NCBI GenBank assembly: GCA_047495785.1
Contig: JBLDXI010000043.1
Span: 372,001-436,000 of the forward strand
DNA from: Lepidodermella squamata
Lineage: Eukaryota; Gastrotricha
Length of the DNA stretch: 64,000 bases
Direction: 5' to 3'
Under the pieces are notes generated by a model that saw only the letters and a list, made by a program, of their open reading frames with translations, ran no database searches and was not told the origin of the DNA. This document shows positions 1-11,400 of this stretch, in pieces (position 1 is the stretch's first letter; the number at the start of each line of letters is the position of its first letter). The translations under genes were made by a program, and so were the position numbers.

Positions 1-571
1 AAGAAATTATACGTATAATAATAAGAAATTTTACTTCAAAGATAACGTTGAAGACTAAACCTCTCCAAATGCCCAGATTATTCTAAACCTTGGATTTTCC
101 GTGAATGAGTGGGCCCGGCAATTCTGCATGACGTGATACTGCTGGTTCAGTCCGGTTTTATTTCGTAATTGTCACTCTTTTGTTTGAAATCGAACATTGA
201 AATTCAGAAAATCCGGAATTGAGAGCCGGGGAAATCTCGGCCATAGTGTGAGAAATACATTGAAGAACAGCGAGGTTATTCAAGGATAGCGTGAATAGCG
301 AGGAGATGCATTAAAAAATGGAGCGCTAGCCGACAGTAAATCCCAGTAATTTACCGGGCGTCGTCTAATGAAGTTTTATCACATCTTTAGCGCCGTCGAA
401 AAACTCGGATTTAGGCGTTTTTACATGAGACCCAAAGTGATTGGTAAAAGATAAAAAATCGTTAGGTTTTGTCACTTCGTTAACGCCGTTTTTTACTTGT
501 CACCCGTCACCTGGAAATGAATGTTTCATTTTGAGTTTTTATGGTTTTAGCTTTGAGTCACGTTTTGACAG
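1..571. other. Left edge, no gene recognised
   Basis: I see no kinase exon or other recognisable gene here. This matters because the ankyrin exon that follows belongs to a family whose other members carry a kinase domain on the 5' side. The only relevant signal is a possible splice acceptor (TTTTGACAG) ending at 571. Confidence 0.5.
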
Positions 572-1962
572 GTTGTGTACAACGAGCGATACCACCATTG
601 TGCCAGATTCAGCAGCGACATTGAAGGCAAGATCGCATACAATGCAATACAATTTCTCAACATTACCTACAGTTACTATTTGAATACTCGAGTCAGCGGA
701 GAATGTTGCCTGAAATTGAGAAATTGCTGGAGGATAGGCGTCTGAATTTGGATGTGAACAGTCGAAACGACGACGGCTTCACGCCACTGATGATTGCAGC
801 TCAGAAAGGATTCAATGAATTCATGAAGCCATTAGTAGAAACGTATGGAGCCAACGTTGACTTGAAAGACGATCAAGGCAGAACAGCAGTGTACATGGCT
901 GCTAAATATGGGCATATCAGAGTTGTGCAAGTCCTCGCCAAAGATTTGAGGGCGAATGTCGAAGCAGCGGAGAATGGCGGAGCGACGCCGTTATACATAG
1001 CTGCTCAGAATGGCCACTTGGACATCGTGAAACTTCTCGCTGATGACTTCAAGGCCAAAGTGAATGCAGCGGCAGATGATGGGGTTACGCCGTTATGGAT
1101 CGCTGCTCAGGAGGGTCACTTGGACATCGTAAAGCTTCTTGTTGGAGACTTCAACGCTGATGTGAATGCAGCGGCGGATGATGGCCTTACACCATTAACA
1201 ATTGCTGCTCAGCAAGGTCACTCGGAAGTCGTAAAGCTTCTCGCTCGAGACTTCAATGCCGAAGTAAATGCGGCGAGGAACGACGGTTCTACGCCGTTGT
1301 TTTTCGCTGCCTTCTACAATCATGCAAAAATCGTGAAGCTCCTCGCTGGAGACTATGAAGCTGATGTGAATGCAGCTAGGAACGACGGTGTCACGCCGTT
1401 ATTCGTCGCTGCTTACAACAGTCACTCGGAAATCGTGAAGCTTCTCGCCGGAGACTTCAAAGCCAACGTGAATGCAGCGACGAATGATGGCGTTACGCCA
1501 TTATTCGTCGCCGCTCAGGAGGGTTACTTCGAAATCGTTAGGCTTCTCACTGAAGACTTCAAAGCCGATGTGAATGCTGCCAGACAAGATGGTGTTACGC
1601 CGTTATTCGTGGCTGCTCAGAATGGCCACTTGGATGTCGTGAAGCTTCTCGTTAGAGACTTCAAAACCGATGTGAATGCATGGGCTGATGATGGTTCTAC
1701 GCCATTATTTATGGCTGCTCAGAATGGTCACTTGGAAGTTGTAAAGCTTCTCGTTGGAGACTTTAACGCCGATGTGAATGCAGCGACGAATGACTGCGTT
1801 ACGCCTTTATTCATAGCTGCTCAGGAGGGTCACTTGGAAGTCGTGAAGCTTCTCGCCGGAGACGTCAAAGCCGATGTGAACGCAGCGAGAAATGATGGTC
1901 TTACGCCGGTATCCGTGGCTGCTCAGATGGGTCACTTGGATATTGTTAATGTTCTCGCATAA
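572..1962 (+). CDS. Ankyrin-repeat protein, kinase-less copy A (5' partial)
   Basis: Copy A of the kinase-ankyrin family. A short exon (572-626) encodes a tail matching the end of the kinase-to-ankyrin linker of copies B and C (shared motif TSDTT/TSDST, ending in LK). A 46-nt intron with a GC donor (627-672, AAG|GCAAGA...CTACAG) follows, and the exon 673-1962 encodes about 12 ankyrin repeats of 34 residues, each with a TPL..AAQ.GHLE.VKLLA core. The ankyrin exon starts with LLFEYS, matching LLFKYS in copy B, which fixes the acceptor. The short exon begins in the phase that would follow the family's 26-nt kinase exon, but no kinase exon is visible upstream in the window. The copy is either 5'-truncated or has exons beyond the left edge. 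Ankyrin repeats bind proteins; the partner is unknown. Confidence 0.75.
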
Positions 1963-1992
1963 TCGTTCTATGCAGAGAAGGCGCGAGATAAG

Positions 1993-2690
1993 GGTGCTGT
2001 CCGTTAATAGACGCCTTCCTATAACGGTCTCCACGCTGTCTTAGCTTTGATTTTAAGGCGCCTGACATAAAGGTAAATGCTCGAATATCACTGGAATGCA
2101 TTTATTGGGATGGCGGGTTTTCTCTGCAGCCATAAACTGCCATTCGATTGTCTCGCCTGATAATACATAATAATAATAAAACAAAAAACCTATCGATGAG
2201 ATCTAGCTATCGATGAGATATGGCTGGAGTTTGTAACCTATAATGCAGATTTCAAATTACACCAGGTATGCTATGAAAGTTAGGATTAACTATGTATTGA
2301 GTTATACTTTTTCTATACACTCGTAATCCAATTTTTCATAAGGTATTGGAAGTAATTAGGGCTGACTGCAGCTGGCTAAAATTTCAAATACGTTATTGTC
2401 CACAAATGACCACAAATGAAATGATTTATTTTACGTCCTCCGGTGGAATTAAAAAGTGGGGACGGCGACGGGCGATCAGCTCGAGTCTGAGGGATCAGTC
2501 GCGAACGTTATTGTCGTCTTTAAATTTACATTTCGGACTGAAAAGTCGCTCGTTGAATTGTCGTGGCTGAAATGTCGCTCTTTTTACTTTAAATATAGGC
2601 TCGTTCGTTGCGGGCTGAATTTTCTGCTCAATAGGCGGGACTGAAAAGTCGGGGCTGAGAGGTCGTGGCCACAAGGTCGTGAAACAAGAT
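1993..2690. repeat. Dispersed repeat, copy 1
   Basis: This sequence is repeated in the same orientation at about 19925-20540. Shared landmarks in order are CCGTTAATAGACGCCTTC, GCATTTATTGGGATGGCG, CCTATAATGCAGATTTC and a terminal stretch of GGCTGAAATGTCG-type repeats ending in GAGAGGTCGTGG. It starts about 30 bp after the stop codon of copy A. No terminal inverted repeats were found. Unlike the 20-kb copy, it carries an insertion at 2401-2506. The element type is unknown; a non-autonomous transposon is likely. Confidence 0.8.
2401..2506 (-). mobile_element. 5'-truncated RTE-like retroelement tail with 9-bp TSD
   Basis: This 106-bp insertion lies inside the dispersed repeat and is flanked by the direct repeat GTTATTGTC (2392-2400 and 2507-2515). 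The 20-kb copy has a single GTTATTGTC at 20364-20372, so it is an empty site. The inserted sequence resembles the 3' end of the RTE-like element at 18.6-18.7 kb (shared CGTCCTCCG and CAGTCGCGAAC/CGGTCGCGAAC) and ends in a CATTTGTG-type tail on the minus strand. It is therefore a very short, 5'-truncated retrotransposition product. Confidence 0.8.
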
Positions 2691-3408
2691 GTTAAATCTT
2701 GGTTTGATGATCGGGGCTTGATATCGGCGTTCTGTTCCATGACTCTTGACTACTGATTCTTCGGCCAGCCGGACAGCATGAAAGTTTCGCCGACGAATGA
2801 AGGTTGATCAAAATAAAGTTGCAAAGAAGAAAAAATTCGCCGAATGAAAAGTGATTTTCTTTTACAAACGAATAATCATTTTCGTGAAATTTTAAGTTGG
2901 ATGTTATATTTTCTCAAAATGATTATCACAAATTCCCCACTATGAACCTAATGCACCCATTTGTGGAGCCCAGGAGTGTTATGCGTCGGAATAGGATCAC
3001 TCTATGGCAAACCATGGAGAAATATAATTTCCCCAAGATCTGAAACCCTGAGTGAGTTTGGCTGCGCAGGCAAACTCACTCGGCAGCCAAACTAACTCGG
3101 GGTTCCAGAGAGGGTTGCATAGAGTATTCCCTTATTCTGTTCAAACTGACAGTGAGCAAATGTCGCATGCTAAAAAGACTTTGCTGAATTGTCGACTGCT
3201 TAAAAATGTTGAACTGAGTTCTGCTGAACTGTCTTACTGCCTCGGTGTCTTCGTCGCGAAGCAACGCGACTAGGTTCCACGTCGGCAACCGCCGACCACC
3301 CGCAAGTTTATTCACCTTGCTGTTGTAGCCCTCACCTTGGGCTCCTCGCGGCCAACGCTGAACCATTGGTCGCGCCTTGACGAAAAGACACAGTGATGGG
3401 GGCGACGC
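2691..3408. other. No gene recognised; small hairpin
   Basis: Nothing coding is recognised. An 11-bp perfect stem (GAGTGAGTTTG at 3050-3060 with CAAACTCACTC at 3071-3081) encloses a 10-nt loop. Degenerate GCTGAATTGTCG-like motifs at about 3155-3240 resemble the tandem motif at the end of the dispersed repeat. Confidence 0.5.
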
Positions 3409-3750
3409 AACTTCGAGAGCCGCAAAAGTAACCTTGATCGCGTCCAGGGGCAGTAGCGCAAGCGCCATGAATCGACGAATGAAGCGGCGGAACACCGGAA
3501 CTTGCCGGTAACGACGCCAGTACCCGTTTTCCTTGATGTAAGAAAGTATGCACTTGCAATAATGAAAAAGTCGCGAATCGAGAGCAAGAATCCCGTTTCG
3601 AAGTCGACGGTTATGATTTTTTTCGGAAAAATTGAGTTTGCCGTCTTGCATTAACAGCCGGAAAATGAGGCGGTGGCAATCTTCACTCTTGTCACTCTTT
3701 TGCGAGAGAAAGACGAAGATAGCCGGCAACGCGACCCACTCGTCGACCTC
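3409..3750 (-). pseudogene. MULE-type transposase fragment
   Basis: A minus-strand reading frame contains two blocks typical of the Mutator-like (MULE) transposase domain. The first is a 'lP.v..ll..Kt...Y..l...L' segment (VALPAIFVFLSQKSDKSE region). The second is the 'FH..k.i......Y......f.r.lmALALLP...v...F..L' segment (motif RFMALALLPLDA). The 40-50 residues that normally separate them, including the part with catalytic acidic residues, are missing, so this is an internally deleted relic. Surrounding sequence in the same frame is not recognisable. Confidence 0.6.
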
Positions 3751-3912
3751 GTAACTTAACAATTTTGAGACGCTGTTCGGTGGTGTATTTGAGAAAAACC
3801 ATATTTTTAATTCAATGCTAACGCTCAACCAAGGATTTATTTCAGCGATCTGATACTAATAAGTTTGCTTCATGAATATGAACACCATAGATACAATTCA
3901 GTAGAGATCGCA

Positions 3913-4399
3913 CACTCGCGTAAAAAAGGGTGTTCGCCATGGGCGCCAGATGGTCAGCTGATTCATCAGAGGCTTGAAGGCCTAGTAAACAAAATTTTCG
4001 ATTATTTTTTTGTTGGTTCCGATCGAAGTTTAAAATGAATATAATTTGATGGTTCCAAATAGGCGACATTACTAGGAACACGATGCGGGCTACCTGAACC
4101 ATTAATAAATGGCTTCAATTTAAACTTCATAGATCAGGAAGTTATATTTTTTTTATAATATCGAAACTGTTTATTGTTTATAAAACCAGTTAAAATTCCT
4201 GTAAAAATTTCGAAAAAATAATCAGCGGGTTCCTTGTGATTTCCTCTGTCTGGATCCATCAACCAAACCCTTGGAAAAATCGAAGCGGTGACGGAACCAG
4301 CTAAAAACCATCGAATATTTTGTTTACTTTACCTCCAAGCGCTGATGAATCAGCTGACCATCTGGCGCCCATGGCGTAGCACCCTTTTTCTCGTGAGTA
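3913..4399. mobile_element. MITE with long terminal inverted repeats
   Basis: The ends are inverted copies. The left arm reads ACTCGCGTAAAAAAGGGTG, then CCATGGGCGCCAGATGG and TCAGCTGATTCATCAG; the right end read on the minus strand gives ACTCACGAGAAAAAGGGTG followed by the same two blocks. Weaker inverted similarity (AGTAAACAAAAT, GGTTCCG) continues inward to roughly 130 bp. There is no coding capacity and no clear target duplication. It is a non-autonomous DNA transposon of unassigned superfamily. Confidence 0.75.
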
Positions 4400-5477
4400 A
4401 GCAGTCTATCCTAAATTATGTCTATGGTCACTGTATTAGCATGTCGTAGGTTTATTTATAAAGGCCCTCCGCCGGCCGGCGCTATAGGCACAGAATAGTT
4501 GTTATCAGAGCGTGAACATATATTGCCCCCATGCTATCTAGGGCTCGAAGCATTAAGAAATTGAACATTATCACAGGCAGTTCATATTTTCGAGTTTTAT
4601 GTTGTTATTTTTTTTTATTTTTGTTTTTTTATTTTTGTCGATTTTTGTTGGCTTTTTGTGCGTTTTTGTAGAAAGGTAGAATAGTCGATCGAGGGTTCGG
4701 GCTCGTTGCGCCAATTGAGTAGGGCTGAAAATTATCGAGGCAATAATAAAGGGCTTACAGGCAGGGCTATTCCAGCTCATCAGACAAGGCTCAGGTTCAG
4801 AAAGGCTCAAGGCTCAAGGGTCAGGCTTATGACGGCTCAGGCTCAAGCTCAGGCTCAGGCTCAGGCTCAGGTTCAGGTTCAGGGCTCTGTAAGGCAAGGC
4901 AGAGATCAATTCGTTAAACAGTAAGCTTACATTTTTTCCGGATGGCTCGAGAGGGGCACAGAAGGGCGAGGATCGCAAGGGCACCTAGAGGAATACAGGA
5001 AGCCACAGGCTCACATTAGTTTTTAGGGAAAATGTCGGTGATGAGGCGGCAGGGCTTAGCCGGGGCACCAATGCAGTCTCGCAAGTGCCATACTTGGTAA
5101 TATATCTACTGTTTGCGTTTGTTCGCCGTTGCAATGAAAATACTATTACTGGCATCCTGCTGATGACCAAATTTGCGTTCAAGCCGGTTGGCGGTTGGGT
5201 TTATTCTTTATTTGAATTCACCCTGGGAAATTGCAAATACCCGTCATTCAAGTCATCAAGAATGAAGCAAGTGACAGTGAAGTAACATTGATATAGCTAC
5301 AAACTAATAATACAATTACTATCGGAGATGCGGTTAAATTTTATTGTCAGCATTCTCAGCAAATCATAAAATTGTATTGCCAGACAGTGGGTATTGTCAG
5401 CATGACGTATTTGTGTCGCTCATCTCCAGCGTTTTACGAAATTCCGAAGGTTTCTCGTTCCTAATCTGAGTCGCAGT
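4400..5477. repeat. Intergenic, with a (GGCTCA)n simple repeat
   Basis: No gene is recognised between the MITE and the end of copy B. A T-rich tract lies at about 4598-4665. A GGCTCA/GGTTCA hexamer array runs from about 4780 to 4890 and is cleanest at 4834-4882. A frame through it reads alternating Ala-Gln, but it has no family match and is treated as a microsatellite. Confidence 0.6.
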
Positions 5478-8400
5478 TCATGATTCATTTGAATCGGCTT
5501 TAGAGTCTCGAGCGAGAAGCGTCGAGATTTCCGAGTGACCATTCGCAGTAGCAATCATTAGCGGCGTAGAGCCATCCTTCCTCGCTGCATTACGTTTGGC
5601 TTTCAAGTCTCCGGCGAGAAGCTTCACGATCTCCAAATGACCGTTCTCAGAAGCCATGAATAATGGTGTTGTACCGTCATGCGTTGCCGCATTAACATCG
5701 GCTTTAAAATCTCGAGCGAGAAGCTTCACGATTTCCGAGTGACCCTTCGCAGCAGCAATCATTAGCGGCGTAGAGCCATCCTTCCTCGCTGCATTACGTT
5801 TAGCTTTGAAGTTTCCGGCGAGAAGCTTCACGATCTCCAAATGACCGTTCTCAGAAGCCATGAATAATGGTGTTGTACCGTCATGCGTTGCCGCATTAAC
5901 ATCAGCTTTAAAATCTCGAGCGAGAAGCTTCACGATTTCCGAGTGACCCTTCGCAGCAGCAATCATTAGCGGCGTAGAGCCATCATTCCTCGCTGCATTA
6001 CGTTTAGCTTTGAAGTTTCCGGCGAGATGCTTAACGATTTCTGAGTGACCATTCGCAGCAGCGACAAATAAAGGCGTTTCACCATCATCTGCCGCTGCAT
6101 CAACATTGGCTTTGAAGTCTCCTGCAAGAAGCTCCACGACCTCCAAATGACCATTGTGAGCGGCAATGCATAACGGCGTAACACCATCATTCTTCGCTGC
6201 ATTAATATCGGCTTCAAAATCTCGAGCGAGAAGCTTCACGATCTCCAAATGACCGTTCTCAGAAGCCATAAAAAATGGTGTTGTACCGTCATGCGTTGCC
6301 GCATTAACATCGCCTTTAAAATCTCGAGCGAGAAGCTTCACGATTTCCGAGTGACCCTTCGCAGCAGCAATCATTAGCGGCGTAGAGCCATCCTTCCTCG
6401 CTGCATTACGTTTGGCTTTCAAGTCTCCGGCGAGAAGCTTCACGATTTCTAAGTGACCATTCTGAGCAGCCATGTATAACGGCGTAGCACCGGTACTTCT
6501 CGCTGCATTAACATTGGCTTTAAAGTCTCGTGCGAGAAGCTTCACAATTTCTAAGTGACCATTCGCAGCAGCGACAAATAAAGGCGTTTCACCATCATCC
6601 GCCGCTGCATCAACATTGGCTTTGAAGTCTCCTGCAAGAAGCTCAACGACCTCCAAATGACCTTTGTGAGCGGCAATGCATAACGGCGTAGCACCATTCT
6701 TCCATGATGCATTCACATTGGCTTTGAATTCTCCAGCGAGAAGCTTCACGATTTCTAAGTGACCATTCTGAGCAGCGATCCATAATGGCGTAGCACCATC
6801 ATCATCTGCCGCCGCATTCACATTGGCTTTTAAGTCTCCCGCGAGAAGCTTAACAACCTCAAAATGACCATTCGCAGCAGCGATCCATAACGGCGTTGCA
6901 CCATCATTCATCTTTGCATTCACATTGGCTTTGAATTCTCCAGCAAGAAGCTTCACGATCTCCAAATGACCGTTCTCAGAAGCGATGTAGAACGGCGTTG
7001 CACCATCATTCATCGCTGCATTAACATTGGCTTTGAAATCTCGAGCGAGAAGCTTCACGATTTCTGAGTGGCCATTCTGAGCAGCCACGAATAACGGCGT
7101 CACACCATCTTGTCTGGAAGCATTCACATCGGCTTTAAAGTCTTCAGCGAGAAGCCTAACGATTTCTGAGTGACCTTTCGCAGCAGCGATCCACAATGGC
7201 GTTGCACCATCATTCATCGCAGCATTAACATTGGCTTTGAAGTCTCCTGCAAGAAGCTTAACGACCTCCAAATGACCGTTTTCAGAAGCGATGTATAACG
7301 GCGTTGCACAATCATCCGTTGCTACATTTACATGGGCTTTGAATTCTCCAGCCAGAAGCTTTACGATCTCCAAATGACCGTTCTCAGAAACGATGTAGAA
7401 CGGCGTTGCACCATCAATCCTCGCTGCATTAACATTAGCTTTGAGGTCCCCTGCGAGAAGCTTCACGATTTCTGAGTGACCATTCGCAGCAGCGATCCAT
7501 AATGGCGTAGTACCGTCATGCGTTGCCGCATTGATATTGGCTTTGAATTCTCCAGCCAGAAGCTTCACGACCTCCAAATGACCGTTGTGAGCGGCGATGT
7601 ATAATGGCGTAATAGCATCATCCATTACTGCATTCACATCCGCTTTGAAATCTCGAGCGAGAACCCTCACAACTTCGCAGTGACCATTATAAGCGGCGAT
7701 GCATAACGGCGTAGTTCCAGAATCTCCCGCCCCATTCACATCGGCTTTGAATTCTCCAGCGAGAAGCTTCACGATTTCTGAGTGACCATTAGCAGCAGCG
7801 ATCCATAATGGCGTAGCACCATCATCATCTGCCGCCGCATTCACAGTGGCTTTTAAGTCTCCCGCGAGAAGCTTAACAACCTCCAAATGACCATTAGCAG
7901 CAGCGATCATTAGCGGCGTAGTGCCTTCATGCGTTGCCGCATTGACATTGGCTCTGAAGTCTCCTGCGAGAAGCTTCACGATCTCCAAATGACCGTTCTG
8001 AGAAGCGATGTATAATGGTGTTATTCCGTCATGCGTTGCTGCATGGGCATCGGCTTTGAAGTCAACAGCGAGAAGCTTCACGATTTCCAAGTGACCATGC
8101 TGAGCAGCGATCATCAGCAGCGTTGTACCGTCATGCTTTGCTGCATTTACATTGGCTTTTAAGTCTCGAGCCAACATTTTCACGATTTCCAAATGATTAT
8201 TTTGAGCGGCGGTCCATAATGCGGCATACAATTTCCCTTTAAATGTTTCAGCGAGAAGCTTCACGATTTTTATGTTGCCGTGCTTTGCAGCAATGTATAA
8301 TGGCGTGGTACCATCACCCGTCGCTGCATTCACGTCAGCGTTGAAATCTCCAGCGAGAAGCTTCACGATTTCCAAATGACCCTCCTGAGCAGCCATGAAT

Positions 8401-11400
8401 AACGCCGTGGCGCCATTTTTCATTGCTGCATTCACATTGGCTTTGAAGTCTCCAGCGAGAAGCTTTACGATTTCCAAGTGACCATTCTGAGCTGCGATGT
8501 GCAACGGCGTTTCTCCGCCGTTTTCGGCTACTTCGATATTTGCACGCAAATCTTTGACAAGAACGCGCACAACTCTGATATGTCCATTTTTAGCGGCTAT
8601 GTATACAGCTGTTCTGCCTTGATCGTCGATCGAGTCAACGTTGGCGCCATACTTTTCTACTAATGGCTTCATGAATTCGTCGAATCCTTCCTGAGCTGCG
8701 ATCATCAGTGGCGTGAAGCCGTCGTCGTTCCGACTGTTCACATCCAAATTAAATCGCCTATCCTCCAGGAGTTTTTCTATTTCAGGCCACATTCTTCGTT
8801 CCCTTGAATATTTGAAAAGCAACTGTAAGTAATGATTTTGAATGTAAAAGGTGTACTGAAGAGTATGCGATTGAGCTTGCCTTCAAAGCCGCACCTGGCT
8901 CGAGTACAGCGGTGGTATCGCTTGTTGGTATGGCTGTAGCTCCGCTGCTGTTTTCTCGATTTGGCATCAAAAAAATACTCTTTAACAAATCGTCTGCTGT
9001 AGCTCGTTTTGTTTTTTCATTTCGGAGCATAGACCACACGAAGTCATGAAACTCAGCAGACCGTTGTTGATTATCTTCGAACTTTGGCTTCGTGCACCTG
9101 AGACAGACGAGATATAGACAAATCATACAATCTACTAAGAAAATAATCCCCTTTCGAAAAGCGCTTCCTGCAATTCAACAAAATAAATAACTTTGTTTTG
9201 TTGAATCGGGGGTTATTTTATGGTTATTTGTAAAATTAAAATTCATTTAAACATGTGTAAAAAACTAAATAAAAGTTTTATTTTTTATTTTGATTTCATT
9301 GAGGGCGAACAAAGAATCCCGCATAAGCCCAAATGAGAAGGAATAGCTATTCTTTTTATGCATTTACACATGTTACAATGTTTTAACCAATCGGACTGCG
9401 AGCAACAACCAAAATAGTAGTAAAGAGTAGTAAATCTGGGAAAGCCTGTTGTATCGTCCAAGTTCAATCAAATCTTAGTCTTAGTTTAATCTCGATCCTT
9501 GTTCTTCCTAATCCTTATTCTTCGTCAAATGTCGTCAATGTAACAGGTTGATGAGGCGAGTTTTTTGTTGCAAGAAGAACTTATTAATCATTATCAAAGA
9601 GTCGATTGCAGACTGCAGTTGCAAAGATCAAACTTCGTAGCTCATAACCTCAACACTAATTATCTATAATTAGGTACTTACTTACTGCTTACTGCAATAC
9701 TTGTAGATTGTAAGGTTTAACTTATTACCTTATAAAACATAAAATAGGCTAATGAATTAGTATTATGTGTTTAGTATTATGCTCTACTCTAATAGAGCTC
9801 TACTCTAAATTCTACCCATAGTGCATAGGGGCAGAAACCAGAAACACAGTAGAAGGTTTTAGTCCTCTGCAAGTAAATTTGAGCTATGGAAAAGTGTGCG
9901 AGGGCCATTTTCGCAACATAAAGAAGTCGTGTAAGAGGCCCGAGGACATCGAGAAAAGAAACAGAACACATCGAGGTTCCATCTTGAGGTAACGCGTAAC
10001 AAACGGACGCTCTACAAACGCCAGCGGCTCATCGGCCGCTGCCGCCAAAATCAAAATTTAAACTTTTCAGTTTTAAACACATGTTTAAATAAATTTTAAT
10101 TTTACCAATAACAAAAATATTTAAATCAAATTATTTAATAAACAAAATTTTATTTTCGTAAATCGGGGGTAAGAAGCGTTTTTCGAAAGGGAAGTATTTT
10201 CTTAGTAGATTAGATTTTGTAGCGTGGGTGGTTCCCCTAAAAACTGATCACAGTCGAGAGCAATTAAAGCTCGGGCATGTTGAAAAACGCACCTTTAGGA
10301 TTAGGAATTAAGGAGTAAAGAGTCATCGCAGTTACCTTCCTACTTGAAACAATTGTGACCACCCCTATCCACTAAAATGTTTGCAGTAAGTTTAGATCTT
10401 TTCATTTCTTTTCCTCGTATAGCTACATTGTGTGACCACTTGCGCGTTCTAATTTTTCTCCAATGCTATACGAGGTTTTGAACGACCAACTCGATTGATA
10501 ACGTCAAACAGCGTTAGAAATGTATTTTTGGGTATTTTTTGCGCCGTATTTCAGTTTGGAAAATCAAATTTTATTAAGGTGGAGTAATTGCACTCTCAGC
10601 GAAATAAAAGAGACAGAACAGCCAAGAAAACCACTCCCGACCTTCTTCAGGGATGAGGTCTCAAAATGTTCGGTAAATTGCTTAATAGTTTGCCATTTGC
10701 CATTTAAACCAAATGATTGGTATAGGATCCAATATTACAGGATAATAAACTAGTTTAATGAGCAAATTGGCAAAAAAGTTGGATTGGGAATCCAACTAAA
10801 TTGCTTATTAGACTACGACATATCTTTTGTGTGGACTGAAGAATCGATAATATCTAGAAATCCTGAAGTGATGACATCGTTGATTAGACTTAAACGTTAA
10901 ACGAAAAGAATCTGCTGTCATCTTTTATTTTCCCGAGAATAACAACATACTCATTCGACATCGAGCAATATGAAGCAATATGCGGTGAAGAAGGATGAGA
11001 GAAAAGCAACCGTGAGAATGATGAATTACTCAAGATCGCGCTGCCCTTGCGTTAGCCAGCTTCGCTACGCATTGACTGATGAAATCCGCTAAGAAAATTG
11101 CGTTTGTGCAACAAGTTTTGTGCAACTGCATTTGTGCAATCTTGTAAATCTTGTATGGTATAACATGAGTGATGAGTTCATATCTGAACCGAGTCGGCCG
11201 AGATGTACGAATTGAAACGAGCCGGAGGCGACTTGAGATGAGTAAATCGAGGACGGCGAGTTCAGATATAAACGATTTACGATACCGTTAACTATCGAAT
11301 TGGTTACTCGAAGCTACTCGACCTAGTTTTTTAGGACAATTCCAGATTTATATAAAAAATGACCTCGCCACGCCCTCTGCACGTTTTCCATTAACCACGA

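Noticed and set aside
4706-4924. Open frame with an Ala-Gln repeat
   Set aside because: It is produced by the GGCTCA microsatellite; no splice context or other gene features.
5966-6217. Separate small gene on the minus strand
   Set aside because: It is an out-of-frame shadow of the ankyrin array of copy B.
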